A stretch of 64,000 nucleotides of DNA, taken from the NCBI GenBank assembly GCA_022264855.1, contig JABYQU010000071.1, positions 1 through 64,000 of the forward strand, in the 5' to 3' direction. The translations under genes were made by a program, and so were the position numbers. The stretch comes from Lenzites betulinus (taxonomy: Eukaryota; Basidiomycota; Agaricomycetes; Polyporales; Polyporaceae). The stretch's first letter is position 1; each line of letters begins with the position of its first letter. Of the stretch, positions 44,501 through 56,203 are shown piece after piece. The notes under the pieces are model-generated. The model ran no database searches, was not told the DNA's origin, and worked only from the letters and a program-made list of their open reading frames with translations.

Positions 44501-46387
44501 TCCTTTGCGTGCGTGTTTGTATTGCACAGCACTCACCTCCCCCGCACTGCAGACAAACTCGGCAAATTTGGGCTTCTGCTGTGCTTGACGTCGCATCTGA
44601 GAAAGGCCGTGGACGATCATAGGCCGCCCGGCAGAATCGAGGGATACATTCCCGTCAGTAACTGTCGCTTGCGTTTGCAGTTGGATCGACGTCTCGGACA
44701 TCAATTCCTGGGGTAGGTTGAATGGTGTTAGCCCCACATGTCATTGAGACGGTGGTACAGAGCCCTACGAGGATGATACTGTTGTCCAATGGTGTATTAT
44801 CGTTCTTCTTGAGCTACTCGTAGCTTTTAGCAAACTGGTACATGGTGGAGGAATAAAGAGGACTGCACCTTCGACGGGCATGCGAGGTCCAGGAGGGACT
44901 TGTATCTGCATTTGTAATGTCTCCAGATCATCTTCTCAAGCGTTCCAATACTGTCCTTCAGCCTCTTAGGTGTTTTACACGGCCCTTTCAACTATGTTCC
45001 GCTGGCTTGTCAATGGCTATGATCTTTTCGCTGATACGAGGACATACCTTGATCTCCTGTTCTCGGTTCAAGTAGTCGGGTTGACGCACATATCCGTTCT
45101 TGCACGACGTGAATGGGTTAGTGAGACCATACTGCCTGGGGAACACGTATTTAGCAAGATTTCGAGCCTGTTCCATTTGCTGGCGTGGGTCGGGGTCTAC
45201 CCAAGGGCCAGCCTCAGGCCCTCGCTTCGGACGCCAACTCGGGTGGAAGCGGTTCAACACATCTCCAGAGGGTTCAGCAAGGGAAGGGTTGACTATATGA
45301 GACCGCGCATACGTTTGGGAGGCAATCCTATCACTATCTTTTTGGTATGCGGGACGAGGGTAGGCCTGGAGTAAAACATGCGCGCACGGAGGAACACGAT
45401 GTCCGCCGGAGTCGTGCTATGGCAACGTCACGTTTTGCTTTGCTGGACTACAATGAGACACGCACTAGTCGAGTTCAACAGGACGGTTAGCGAGCTTGCG
45501 TTGGCCATGATCGGGGATGCCGATTTTGCGTCGCTTCGCAGGCCTCTCTTCGGCGTACCCTCCGACAACTCTCCTCTTTGTTCCACGACGGCGTATTTGG
45601 AGTTGTTCGAGAGCAACATCCGCGGTGTTACTCTTCGGACCGATACGCGGGGGCTTGAGGTTTACGATGGGGTCTCCAGTCACCTGGCAGAGACATCCGT
45701 TTGGGAGCGCGATGAAGATAGAGGTCTCTGAAAGCAGGTGGAACATCGCATCTTCTCCTATTCTGGAGAGCGGGATCAGCGATAATGAATGAGACGCATT
45801 GAAAATTGATGCGAACCTCTCAAGTAGGGTCTGCCAGACCGGTGCCTGCAGTGCCGTTATGATCGTGTTCACGAAGTAGTTCGTGAGGGGCACTCGTGAT
45901 GCACCCACTCGCGCTCTCGTATCCTGTTGATTCACCTGTGTACAAATGGTTAGGGCGCGTAAATCCAAACCACGGGTGGTGAAGACATACCTTGCGATAC
46001 CCAGCGGTAATGATGTTGCTAGGTCGACCGTTCTTCGCTTTCAAAAAGATCCTCTCCTGACACCTATCAATGACCTTGGTTGACCCAATCAGTTGGCGTA
46101 CTGCGAGGATTATCTCGAACACTTACATCGCGCATATGTGACATCGGTGTCATTGGAATAAAGCGAGACTTCTCGCATTGCAAGGCTGTGTCTCCAGTCA
46201 CATACGAAGTGGTCAAAAAAGACCGAAAGTGAGGCGTGTCATCACTGCGTAAATGCGAGTCCTCAGCATCCTCGGTGTACAGAATGCTCTTCAAGTATTC
46301 GTTCAGGGTTTCAACGACGGGATAATATGCATGTAGCACTGAAAGGACTACCGCTGGCCGTTGTGTCTTGTCTCTGGAATTTGACAT
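41519..46387 (-). CDS. TERT: Telomerase reverse transcriptase (1115 aa, 25 exons)
   Basis: Exon ends (high to low): 46387-46127, 46056-45991, 45935-45817, 45762-45466, 45416-45313, 45262-45048, 44991-44869, 44707-44537, 44486-44399, 44335-44118, 44068-43937, 43885-43649, 43589-43480, 43418-43322, 43253-43166, 43067-43033, 42979-42905, 42837-42709, 42655-42571, 42518-42423, 42369-42292, 42236-42167, 42102-41936, 41867-41753, 41690-41519. All joins keep frame. N-terminal TEN-like part has PNGCLCQVTG; then FHPSW and the CP-like segment CKTPKRLKD. T motif: TTFYVTE; motif 1: IYFRHDDW; motif 2: LLPKETGVRPIVNL; A: FVKVDVQACFDTI; B': GIPQGSVLSAILCSFFYGD; C: LMRLIDDWLLITT; E: FPWCGYSIN; C-terminal extension ends with WLGLHAF. 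All three catalytic Asp are present. The enzyme copies its RNA template onto chromosome ends. Confidence 0.96.
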
Positions 46388-46804
46388 GATAGATCGCTGT
46401 GCACCTGATATTCGATGAATGTGGATGTCTCAGGGCTGCTGCAGGTAATGAGGCGGGAAAGTGCAAACATGGAGGTTGCGGCCAAGACATTGACGGCGAG
46501 CGCCACAACGCAGTCGCGTCCTTACGCGTGCACGTGAAGAGCTGTCACGCGAGTGTTACGCCGCGTGTAGATAGAGTGGCACGCGGTGGTAGTTTGGCAG
46601 TCGGGCACAAAACTCGTGGCATCGATGGCAGGATTCGAGGGGATAGCCCGAAGACGCGTACAAACAGAAAACATGGTGCATTACAGGTTAACCAAACAGC
46701 ACAACAGAAAGCATCGTACACCGCATATCGACTCAGAGTCGGAGATCGTCGAGATTGAATTCACCCGTCCGTGGCCAGGTTTACCTCGCCCTTCTTGAGG
46801 AAGC
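46388..46804. other. TERT upstream region
   Basis: About 417 bp between the TERT start and the stop of the upstream TPR gene, both on the minus strand. It should hold the TERT promoter; I see no clear TATA box. Confidence 0.45.
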
Positions 46805-47796
46805 CTAGAGGGACGTCGAGGTTAAACTTCCCCCTGCTGAGGCGGCGTTAGAAGCAAGTGTGCTGACCTTTCATCTTGTTGGCATGCGCTTGCTCCCGCT
46901 TCTTGTCCATCTCGCGCAACCTCTTCAGTTCCGCCTCACACGCTTCCTTCTCTGGAAGTCCATGAGCACAGTGTGAACGTAAAGACAGACCAAGCTGCGC
47001 AAACGTACCGGTGGGATCAGCGTCTTTAATCAGATCCAGCAGGATTTTATCGGCCTTCTCAAACCAGCCCGTCTCGCCATGTGCCTTCGCCTTACGGAAT
47101 AGTGCCTTGCGGTTCTTAGGGTTGAAAGAAAGCGCCTACCGAACATGGCATGAGTACTTTTTATTCTTCACCGTGGAGGGCCGCCGCGTACCTTGTCGGC
47201 AGTCTCAAGCACGCGCTTCCAGTTACCGGTCTTCACATGGCATTGCGACATGTTCGAGTAGATCTTTTCCTGCAGCTGGTCGGCCTACGAGATATCCGTT
47301 GCCGTCAATCTCGTCCTAACAAGATGTTCACCGTGTGCTTACCTCAGTCTTAGGCTGCTCTGTACCCGACTCTGTTTCCATCGGTGCTGGCCCGGATGTG
47401 GGCTTTCCCATGGCCTTTTGCAGGGCATTCCTGTACAAAGAAGATCAGCACGGTGATTAAGACGCTCATTTCCGAGATGCTTACTTGTCCAGACCGCTCA
47501 AGTAGAGTATTGCCTGGGTGGCGCTATCAGTCCCTTGTCCACTCAGCGGAGAAGCACACTCACGATATGATAGCTACCAAGGGCTATTTCGCGCGTACGC
47601 ACAGGGTCACTTCAGCATATACACACTGCCACTCAATTGATGGCACATGTATCGCACCTTCTTTCACCTTGCCCTCCTGGAACGCGACATCGCCCTTCTC
47701 CTTCAGACTCTTGGCCTGCTCAAGCTTCTGGAGGATGTCCCCGCCCGCTGCGAGAGTGGGGCCAGTGGGGATTGGTGCCTCTTCTTCGGTAGACAT
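46805..47796 (-). CDS. TPR-repeat protein, immunophilin/TTC9-like
   Basis: Exons 47796-47658, 47583-47564, 47513-47485, 47430-47343, 47284-47192, 47135-47009, 46951-46868 join cleanly (about 220 aa). Three tetratricopeptide repeats are visible: KEKGDVAFQEGKVKEAL, a second ending in KIYSNMSQCHVKTGNWKRVL, and NPKNRKALFRKAKAHGETG. The third repeat has the KA-x-FRKAKA pattern of TPR domains that clamp Hsp70/Hsp90 tails. A Lys/Glu-rich helix follows. The last exon is unclear: the only AG acceptor gives a short tail ending at 46805, whereas the frame GKFNLDVPLGFLKKGE (stop near 46757) looks more protein-like but needs a non-standard junction. Role as a co-chaperone is inference. Confidence 0.8.
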
Positions 47797-48112
47797 GTTA
47801 TAGATACACAGATAAACTTGATCTGTCCGGTCCGCGTAGTATATGTGGCTGAGGAGGACGGAGGAAGCCAGGAAGAACGAGCTGAATGCCAATGCTCGCC
47901 ACTCAGCTTAAACTAGATCTCGCTAAGATAGGCGCTCATGATGCCATAATATTGCGGCGGTCCGGCGCGCTTACCGACACAAAGTGCAAATCATTATTTC
48001 TGCTAGCATTTCAGGAATTCTCGATAACCCCTTACCGCACGAAACGTCCCCCGCGTCCGTCCGTAACGACAACACAACTCGGGACTCGCATCCTGCTCAC
48101 CGCACCGCCGCC

Positions 48113-48609
48113 ATGTCCCTCCTCACAAACATCGTCGGCTTCTCACTCTTTGGCCTCGCTGCGCGTGTTGGCCAGCTCGGCATCCAGAAACGTGGTTTCT
48201 TTGAAAGTGCGTACTTAGTTCGTCTGTCCTGTATGTGTAGCCGTGACTGACTGTCCGTTTCCTTCTCTCTATCTCTCCATGCTCGTCTCTCTTGCTTGGC
48301 TGTAAACCCTCTGTGCTCCTTATCTTGCCTGAAATTGCCTCTGGACGAATGCTACCTCAATCGTGCGACCCATGCGATCCCCACGCACCCTCCTCGTACC
48401 CCACATATTCTCATCCCGTCCACCCGCCCGCCCGACCCGCACCACGCCGCACCACAGACCCCGCCGGACACGCCATCGCCATGGGCGCATTCGGCTTCGT
48501 CGGGTACTGGGCCTACCAATGGGACCAGCGCGCCGCCGTCCTCCTCTCGCAGAAGCGCGCCGAGATCGCGGAGCGGCGGGCGCAGGCGGACGCGAATCCC
48601 CCGTCATGA
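48113..48609 (+). CDS. Small complex I accessory subunit-like protein (81 aa)
   Basis: Exons 48113-48206 and 48458-48609, separated by a 251-nt intron that is long for this window. The product MSLLTNIVGFSLFGLAARVG... has an N-terminal hydrophobic segment, the motif RVGQLGIQKRGFFE, a second hydrophobic part AMGAFGFVGYWAY and a charged C-terminal helix rich in Arg and Glu. This matches the small single- or two-span accessory subunit (about 10-14 kDa) of fungal NADH:ubiquinone oxidoreductase in the inner mitochondrial membrane; I recognise the pattern but cannot give a firm subunit name. It is divergent from the TPR gene with 316 bp between starts. Confidence 0.7.
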
Positions 48610-50076
48610 GGTGCACCAGGTGAGTTGTCGTGTCGGTGTGGGGGTTGCGGAACGGCTGGCTGACGGGGTGCGCGCTGCGGCCGCTAGTTTTTCTAGCATG
48701 TGTCTTTCTGTGTGTTTGTCGAATCGTAGAGACTGCGCGTGAACTCGGAAGTGCTCTGGGATCTGGCTTTGTCGTTCGACCGAGTGTTCATGGTGTGCAT
48801 CGCAACTCGATGGTCCTACGCTCAGAGCGGATTACAAGGCATACGGACGGAGGCCTCGGCCCGTCCACTGAGCACATACCATAATGCGGTCTCTTACCAC
48901 CCTCCCATTAATGTCAAGCTGACAGCGACGAATAAAAGGGATCGAGCTTCAGAGACTGCGTTCACCAGTCCCTCAACTTGTCGGCCCCATATCCCATGAT
49001 CACACCCACACCCGCACTCCAGCGAAACCGAGACTCGATTGAAATAGGTACATTTACACAGAACGGACGTGACCCAAGGAGCGCAAAACATGTTACACGA
49101 AAGGACCCAAGGCACATCCCCAAGCAGCGCGTGCACAGCAAACGAAGGGAAGCAAGCGGGTGAGAGACGCATGGTACAAGCAAAAGGGACGGCGAAAATC
49201 ATAACCGTAGTAGAATCAGGGAGAAACCAGTATGTACGCGGAAAGGCAGGAATAGTGGGGGGCGAGGTGCGCATGCGTCTGGCCCGGCTCCGCGTCGTGC
49301 GGGAGCGGAATAAAAACCAAAGAGTGATCTAGCGGACAGGGTGAAATGAACGGTATAAACGGGGGTGATTGAGATGATAGGGTCGACAACGTGTGTGCGA
49401 AAGGGTGGGGTGGGGTGGGGGGGGGATGGGGGCAAGTCAATTGCAATATGGGCACGAACGGGGGATTAGCGTCTGTGGATAGCAATGGTTCAGTGTGAAG
49501 CCGAAGCCGAAGCAAGGAAACGCCGTGTGTACATGGCAACAGAGGGGAAGGAGAGATGGGTCAGTAGACAGTACAGGGGGTGAGTATCTGCTTGGTTGTT
49601 GAGGCGGGACGGGGCGAGCATATCATACATATAGCACAACCAGCAGCATCGCTGGTATACACCGCCCGCGCAGGGCGGGGCGGGGCAGGGGGGACTCCGA
49701 GGACGAGAGGGTGTGGCCGATAGTATGGTTGGGAAAGCAGACAACGCGCCGACAGGCTCCTTGCGCTGTTGGAGGACCGAGGTCGAGCGGGTGTGGGAAG
49801 AGAAGACAGATAGAAGGATTGTGGAGGGTGTTGTCGAATAACGAGCGTGTGAGTGTGCGAACCGACGAGCGGGGTACTAGGGAGTGTGTGCGAGGAACGG
49901 CCGTTCCACGGGGAGATAATCGAAAGGATAAACAACGAGAGTGTGGGGTGCCGTAGGCGACGACCAAACGTGAGGCCGTCAATAATAGGTCCAGGTGGAT
50001 CCCGAGGGAGAGTCGGAGATGGTTGGGATGTTCGCGTGTTGTTAGTCCGGGGAAGCAGGCGGAGATGAGCCGCCTT
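48610..50076. other. Intergenic region between convergent genes
   Basis: About 1.5 kb with no supported gene. From about 49200 the + strand is G/A-rich, i.e. the 3' flank of the minus-strand gene is pyrimidine-rich on its sense strand. It includes the G-tract listed separately. Confidence 0.5.
49403..49432 (+). repeat. G-rich tract with G-quadruplex potential
   Basis: GGGTGGGGTGGGGTGGGG is followed by more G runs, giving at least five runs of four or more G with one-base spacers. On the + strand this could form a quadruplex. It lies beyond the 3' end of the Ser/Pro-rich gene. Confidence 0.75.
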
Positions 50077-51881
50077 TTAATGCATCTGGAATGCACCCTC
50101 AAGCCCCAGGCCCACACCAGGGCTGGCGTTCTCTCCAGCACCACTGGGGCCGCCGAAGGAAATCTTCCTGCCAATCTGCCCGGTAGTCAAAGACGGGCCC
50201 TTCGCGCGGCGGGAGGGCTTGCGCGAGGACGGCGTCTTTGTAACCATGGGAGACCCACGCACAGAGGGAGACGCCGGCGTGGGGGCAGCAGGAGACCTGT
50301 GCGTGGTACGAGACTTGGTGGGAGAGACGGCAGGGGACATAAGGCGCGGCGACTGTGTAGCAATTGGGGGAAGCTCGGGGCCAAACATGCTGGGATTCCG
50401 CTGCAGGTTGATTTTAGCTCGGGGGCTGCGGCGAGCGGTATCCTTGACGGGCGTTGAGCTGCCCGTCGACGGAGTCTTGACGATGACGCGCGTGGACCGC
50501 CGGAGGGATTTTTTCTCCGGAGAGGTAATGGGGGACGTGACCGGCGGCGGGGTGGGAGAGCTTGCCTTCACACGAGGCTTTTTAGCTCTTTTGGACCGCA
50601 GTTTCTCTTCCTCATCCGAAGATGTGACATCGGAGCGGTTAGAGCAGTCGACGCTCATAGAATCGGAGTGCCTCTTTGAGATGGAACCATAGGAAGGCGC
50701 ACGCTTGAGAGGAGACCCCGGACCATAGAGCGCCGATCCAGCAAAGGACTCCGCCCGCCTGATGCGTTGCAAGCGTGGGTCCACGGCGGGGGTGACGTAG
50801 GAGTCCGAGGAGCTGGAGATTGACGACATTGACCTCTGCAAGCGTGGAATACGAGAGCCCGAGTTGCACGAGCTCTCGGAGTTCAGCGTGGTAGAACTGG
50901 GGGTGGAGGGAACTGCCCGCGCGCCCGAGCGGAGACGGGGAGAGCTGTGCGCATAAGAGTGATGGGCAGGATTAGGGATCATCCGCTCCGTGTGTTGCAA
51001 GCGATGTGATAGACTATGTGCGAGACAGTCTTAGCCGAGATCCAACACTGCCAGAAGCGCTCGAACGTACCGAGCGATTGTGCTGCTCTTCTCAGTAGCA
51101 TCGAGCTTGGAAGGCTGCATAAAATCCATACTGGACTGCCTATAGAGGGGCCGTTTGGGGCCCGTGTTGGTCGTCTGCTGCAGGACGTCCTTATCGGAGG
51201 TTTCTTCCTCCGCGATGGTATCGCTCGAGGTGTCCTCCGTCGCGCGGAAGCGGGCCAACTCGACAATCTTGGCACGAGTCGCGCGTGTCGAATGGGGCCA
51301 CTCGACGGGGCCCTTCGCGGCGATGACGCCGCGCGCGATCTTGTCGAGGAGGTTCGACGGAGGGACGGGCCCATTGAACGGGGTCAGCAGGTGTGCAGGA
51401 AGGGCGTCCAGTGTCTACGACAAAAGGTCAGAGTTCTGGACACGGGGGACGCGTAGGGGGGACGCGCTGGGTGTCCTGGACACCGTCGCGTCCAAACGCG
51501 CGTGAATGGACTCACCCTTGACAGTAGGCGCGTCTGCTCTGGCTTCCACTCCCACTCGAGGTCGTCTGCTCCATCATAGTTTGAACTGTTCCAGCTGTCC
51601 GAGCTCTTCCTGTTCGAGGCGGTGGAGGAGAACACGGGCAGCGGAGAGTTGCGCGGGGGCGGGGTGTGGGGGTCGGAAGCAGATGAGAGCATAGAGGAGC
51701 GTCGGCGGGGAATGGCAGAACGGGGCATGGGCTGAGAGAGAGGCATTGGAGCAGCAGGACGCTGCTCGAGCATAGGCGGCCTAGAGAAAAGAGAGGACTG
51801 GGCGAGAGAAGCGGAGGCTAGAGTAGAGGACAATGGGGGAGCTAACGACGGCCAATCCGCGAGAACAGGCCCGACCCCCAT
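50077..51881 (-). CDS. Ser/Pro-rich hypothetical protein (525 aa)
   Basis: Exons 51881-51516, 51414-51071, 50944-50077 join in frame with GT-AG introns. Almost the whole product is Ser/Pro/Arg/Thr-rich with many SP and TP sites (SSPTPPPVTSP, SPEKKSLRRS), typical of a disordered CDK/MAPK substrate. A more ordered patch lies around LDALPAHLLTPFNGPVPPSN and LLDKIARGVIAAKGPVEWPHS (about residues 123-170). A Lys/Arg cluster (RSKRAKKPRVK) may be a nuclear signal. I do not recognise the family. Codon use and clean splicing support a real gene. Its start was taken as the first ATG of the open exon; an earlier exon is possible. Confidence 0.7.
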
Positions 51882-54318
51882 CGCGAGAAGCCCCAGCCAC
51901 GTTCCCGACTAAGGGCAGGCTCCGACGTGACCTCCAGACGCCCGCCAGATAGGCGCCGCACTAGATCGTTCCGTTAATTGAGCGAACACCGCGTCGGCCT
52001 CCGCCTTGACGTCGGCTGCCCGCCCGCGTCGATCAGCCAGGGTCCCTCGTCGTCCGCCCCAGCGCGCCCGGCACCGACGTCGCCCCCACACCACGCTCGG
52101 TCACTCTGCACCGCGTCGTCGGCGGCGACGGCGCCCGCCCGAGTGCTCACCTGGTGCTCGCTAGCCGGCGGCGTGCTGATGAAACTGTCTGACCTGATGC
52201 GATCCGCCATCCCGCCTTCCCCAGCATCAACCGAAGCTCCTCGAGGACGGTCGTGACGCCCCAGGGAGAAGGATGTCATCATCACGGGCGACTCACCTCG
52301 TCGCGTATGTACGGGAATCCACCTTCCCAAATGCCCGGCGCGAGCGCGCGTCGTTCCCCGTGGAACGTGTAGGCGACCTTGCCATATATACACGCGACGC
52401 GCCGCGTCCGAACGCGTCGATAGGCGTCGATAGGCGCGCAGCGGCGGAAGAGGGGCGCATACATCCGTCTCCAACATGGTTCGTGGTTGAAAGAGGCCAT
52501 TGAGGCAGTTGACCATCAACGAGTGCGAGGTAGAAAGCAAGTTGGTTTGTAGATAAGAGAGTCGTGGAACTGCGGAGCCTCGGGGGGACGCGTGAGTGGT
52601 GCCCATCCAAGTTCAACGTACCGGAATGCGGGGTAAGCTACCGTACCCGGTATCCCGTTCCGCCGTCGACATTAAAAAGCAGCGAGATGACGTCGCGCGT
52701 CGGCATAGGCGTCGGAATAGTAACCGCAGATTTTACGGCGCATACAGCGAGGCAGAGGCAGCATACACGCAGAGAGGGAGGCGGGGGAAAGGACGGAGAA
52801 TGCGGAGAGGGAGGCGGAGGTGTATATGTTGACCTCTGAGCCGAACAAGCCCCCGGGACGCCACCATCACGCATCCTCTCCAACAATACATGCAATGCAT
52901 GACCTTCGACGCGGTCCGCGACATCCCCAGCTCTCCATTCTGCTGCGTGCGTGCCCTACGCGCAACCGGGCCAGACGCGACCAGCATTGTTTCAGTTGCG
53001 GCGCGACAGACGCGCTCCGAGCGACGGGCTTGTTGTACTCTACACATATGCGTTGCACGGCGGGGGGCCGTGTCAACGGGAACAAGGATGGAAGGCGGAC
53101 GTGGCGACGGCCATTATGAATAATGACATTGCGTTCGGGCGTCCGCGCCAATGTCGGGGAGATAGTGAGCTTGTGCGGCGTGCAGGCGACTGCCCATCGG
53201 CATTCAACGCTGCATTTCAGGCAGGCGCATCTCACTGCGGGGCATGCAGGCACTGTGCATTACTCACGAGACAAGAGATGCGTACCACGGTGCCGCCATC
53301 GCAGCAACCGTGCACTGTATGCACAACGTACGTGGATCGGCTTCGCGCGGGGAATGTGCGTTCGGAGCAGCCATGTTTGGAACCGCGTAACCAGGCTTCG
53401 CAAATCGCAACGATTGTCTCCGTTTGTGAGGCTGGTTTGTGAGCTCAGCCTCGGGCGACCTAATGCATTCCCAGCTAGAGGAGGGCGTCGGGGGTGCCGG
53501 TGAAGAGGCCTACGCCATCCCAGGTCAGTACTTCAGTGGTGATCCATACACCGTATCGTCTTCCGAGCTTATATCCAGCGGTCAGCCTACAACACAGTAT
53601 CTTTACCAAGACGACGCTCACCTGCGGCACGCCCAACAAACGCCATCTCGTTCCTACTAACACAGCTCCCCTCGACTCGCGCGCACCTTCATACGTACCA
53701 CCACATCCCTCAAACAGATCTCGCAGACAGCCGATTTAGCCCCCGCCACCCCGCGCTAGCACCAGGCGAGCCAATCCCCGAAGCGGAAGCTTGCTCGCTG
53801 ATGCGCCCCTGCTCCCCGCACAGTGCTCCAGATTGGCGGCGGGCGATACGATGGGATCGTCGCGACCCGCGCGCAGCGGCAAGGGATTACGGATTTTCGG
53901 GAACGCCGCGCGCGGCACGAACAGGGCAGCGCATGCGGGGCGAGTGCGGGGCAGGCTTCTGCACGTAATCGTTAGCTCGCTGCAGTAGTGCGTACGTACG
54001 CACCGACGAGGTCCCAATGAGATGTCCCTTTCGCCCCATGCGAGTATGGCCGCGATGTGGAAGTCTGAAGGCCTCGCGGCTCGTACTTAGACGTAAGAGG
54101 TACTCACGTGGGAGTGCATATCGCCCCATCGCGTCGAGGTGCGCCAGATGACCCTCTGGGTACCGCAGCGCACGATTTCAGGGCTCGGTCGTCTCGAGCG
54201 AGCATTCACCACTACCGCGATATCCTGTCCTGAGGGATACGCATCTCACTTCGGCCAGGGAAACTAGAGGGAAGGTAGGATACGCAGCGCGACGAACAGT
54301 ACAAACACAAACGACAGA
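51882..54318. other. Intergenic region, 2.4 kb
   Basis: The longest stretch without a supported gene in the centre of the window. A short + strand frame at 53463-53660 (MHSQLEEGVGGAGEEAY...) looks mildly protein-like but has no domain or splice support. It contains the upstream region of the Ser/Pro-rich gene and the 3' flank of RPT2. Confidence 0.45.
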
Positions 54319-55898
54319 TCACAGATAGAGTCCCTCCGGCGTGCCCTCGTTCTTCCTGTATAGGACCTGCACAACATCCAGAGCGTCAGCATCTCGCCGC
54401 CACGGCAAGACTCATCGCAAGGAACAGAACGCACCTTCTCCCTCGCAGACGTGAAGTCCGCCTTCGTGACGCGCATCCGCCGCTCCCGCAACGCCAACAG
54501 CCCCGCCTCCGTGCACACCGCCTTGATGTCCGCGCCGGAGAGGTCGTCTTTGGTCGTCACGAACTCCTCGAGGTCGACGTCCTCGGCGAGGTTCATGCGC
54601 GACGTGTGCAGCTTGAAGATGTGCCGCTTCGTCTTGATGTCCGGCAGCGGGAACTCGATCTTGCGGTCGATACGTCCCGGGCGGATGAGCGCCGGGTCGA
54701 GCGACTCGATCTTGTTTGTCGCCATGATCACCTTCACGTCTCCGCGCGTGTCGAACCCGTCCAGCTGGTTGAGCAGCTCCAGCATCGTCCGCTGGATTTC
54801 GCGCTCGCCTCCGGATGTTGAGTCGTATCTAACATAACAGTTAATCAACACGCGAAAACATGGAAGACGGGATAGGCTGCGACTCACCGCTTGGTACCGA
54901 CCGCGTCGATCTCGTCAATGAACACTATACTTGGTGCATGCTCTTCCGCTACCCGGAACAGTTCTCGTACGAGCTTGGGACCGTCTCCGAGGTACTTCTG
55001 GATGAGCTCCGAGCCGACCACGCGCAGGAACGTTGCCGATGTCTGGTTCGCCACCGCCTTCGCCAGGAGAGTCTTTCCAGTACCGGGCACACCATACAGG
55101 ATGACGCCCTTTGGTGGCTTGATGCCCATCTCCTCGTACAGCTCCGGATGTGTCAGCGGCAATTCGACCGATTCCTGCAAACTGGTCAACACTAGAGCGA
55201 CACACAAAGGCCGGGGAATGCGCACCTTGATCTCCTGTATTTGTTGCTCGAGGCCACCAATATCTGCGTAGCTCTCCGTCGGCGCCTTGTCGAGCTTCAT
55301 GACGCTGACCATTGGATCTGCGTCGTCCTGGAGCACACCAATGACCGCCTGGTTCTTGTGGTGGAGAAGCACCTGGCACCCCGGCTCGAGCAGGTCCTTG
55401 TCCACGAAGCTCATGATCGACACATAGAACTCCGGGCCCGATGCGGTACTAATAATCGCATGGTCGTCGTCGATAATCTCCTCGAGCGTACCCACGGCCA
55501 TCGGCGAGCCGCGCAAGTCGTCGACCTTCGTCCGGTCCTCCTCATTCTTCTCCTCGCGCGCAGACTCGGGCTTGAGCCGCTCCTGGTTCTGGATGAACTC
55601 CTCCTCCATGAGCAGGTAGTCCTTGATCCGCTCCGTCTTCAGCAGCTTCAGCCGGCAGCGCGTCGTCGGCGACACCGTCGGCAGCTTCGACGCCGCGTCC
55701 GGGCCCTTTTTCTTCTTGCGCTTGCCGACGCTCGTCGGGAGGGGCGGCTCCCACTTCTTCTTCTGCTCCTTCTTGTCTTTCTGGTCTCCCTGGCCGCGGC
55801 CACCTGCGCCCCGGCCTGGCAAGCCGGACGGTGCGTTACCCTGCAGACTATGTCAATCTTGTGCATACCAGTTCGTTGCAATCAGCTGCACATACCAT
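54319..55898 (-). CDS. RPT2: 26S proteasome regulatory ATPase RPT2 (448 aa)
   Basis: Exons 55898-55896 (ATG only), 55840-55226, 55174-54888, 54828-54435, 54366-54319. The start [10 protein letters not shown] is the conserved, N-myristoylated Rpt2 N-terminus (Gly at position 2). A Lys-rich segment, coiled coil and OB domain are followed by the AAA module: Walker A GVPGTGKT, Walker B IVFIDEID, and the SRH region [15 protein letters not shown]. The C-terminus LYL is the HbYX motif that docks Rpt2 into the 20S ring and opens the gate. Length agrees with human and yeast Rpt2 (about 440). The initiator codon alone forms coding exon 1. It is divergent from the Yip gene, with 305 bp between starts. 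Confidence 0.97.
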
Positions 55899-56203
55899 GA
55901 TTGTGTCTAGAGTTTGTAGACGTAGAAAAGTATGAAGGTGGGGAGAGGGGAAGGGGTGGACGGTGGCAGAAAGCTGGAGACGGTGCGCTCAGGGTGTGCA
56001 ATTACGCACCGCGACGCGTCAGCTTGTAGGTCGAGTCGGTCACGTGGCACAGCGCTAGAAACAGCCGCCATGGGCGCCTCGCTCGCGCGATACCTATGCG
56101 CAGTGCACGGTGCATGCAGGGAGGTTACACCGGTCCCTCCGCTACAGCTACTACCGAGACCCTCTCATACGCGTAGAACTTCGAGTAATCAGCTTTAAAC
56201 GCC
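55899..56203. promoter_or_regulatory. Shared promoter region RPT2/Yip gene
   Basis: Only 305 bp separate the two divergent start codons, so both promoters must lie here. No TATA box is clear. A GGTGGCAGA at about 55962 resembles the proteasome element GGTGGCAAA of yeasts with one mismatch; its meaning here is doubtful. Confidence 0.5.

Noticed and set aside
53463..53660. Short + strand frame starting MHSQLEEGVGG
   Set aside because: Mildly protein-like, with a possible donor site, but no second exon, promoter or family could be supported.
55962..55970. GGTGGCAGA near RPT2 as a proteasome control element
   Set aside because: One mismatch to the yeast element, single copy, and basidiomycetes are not known to use the yeast regulator.
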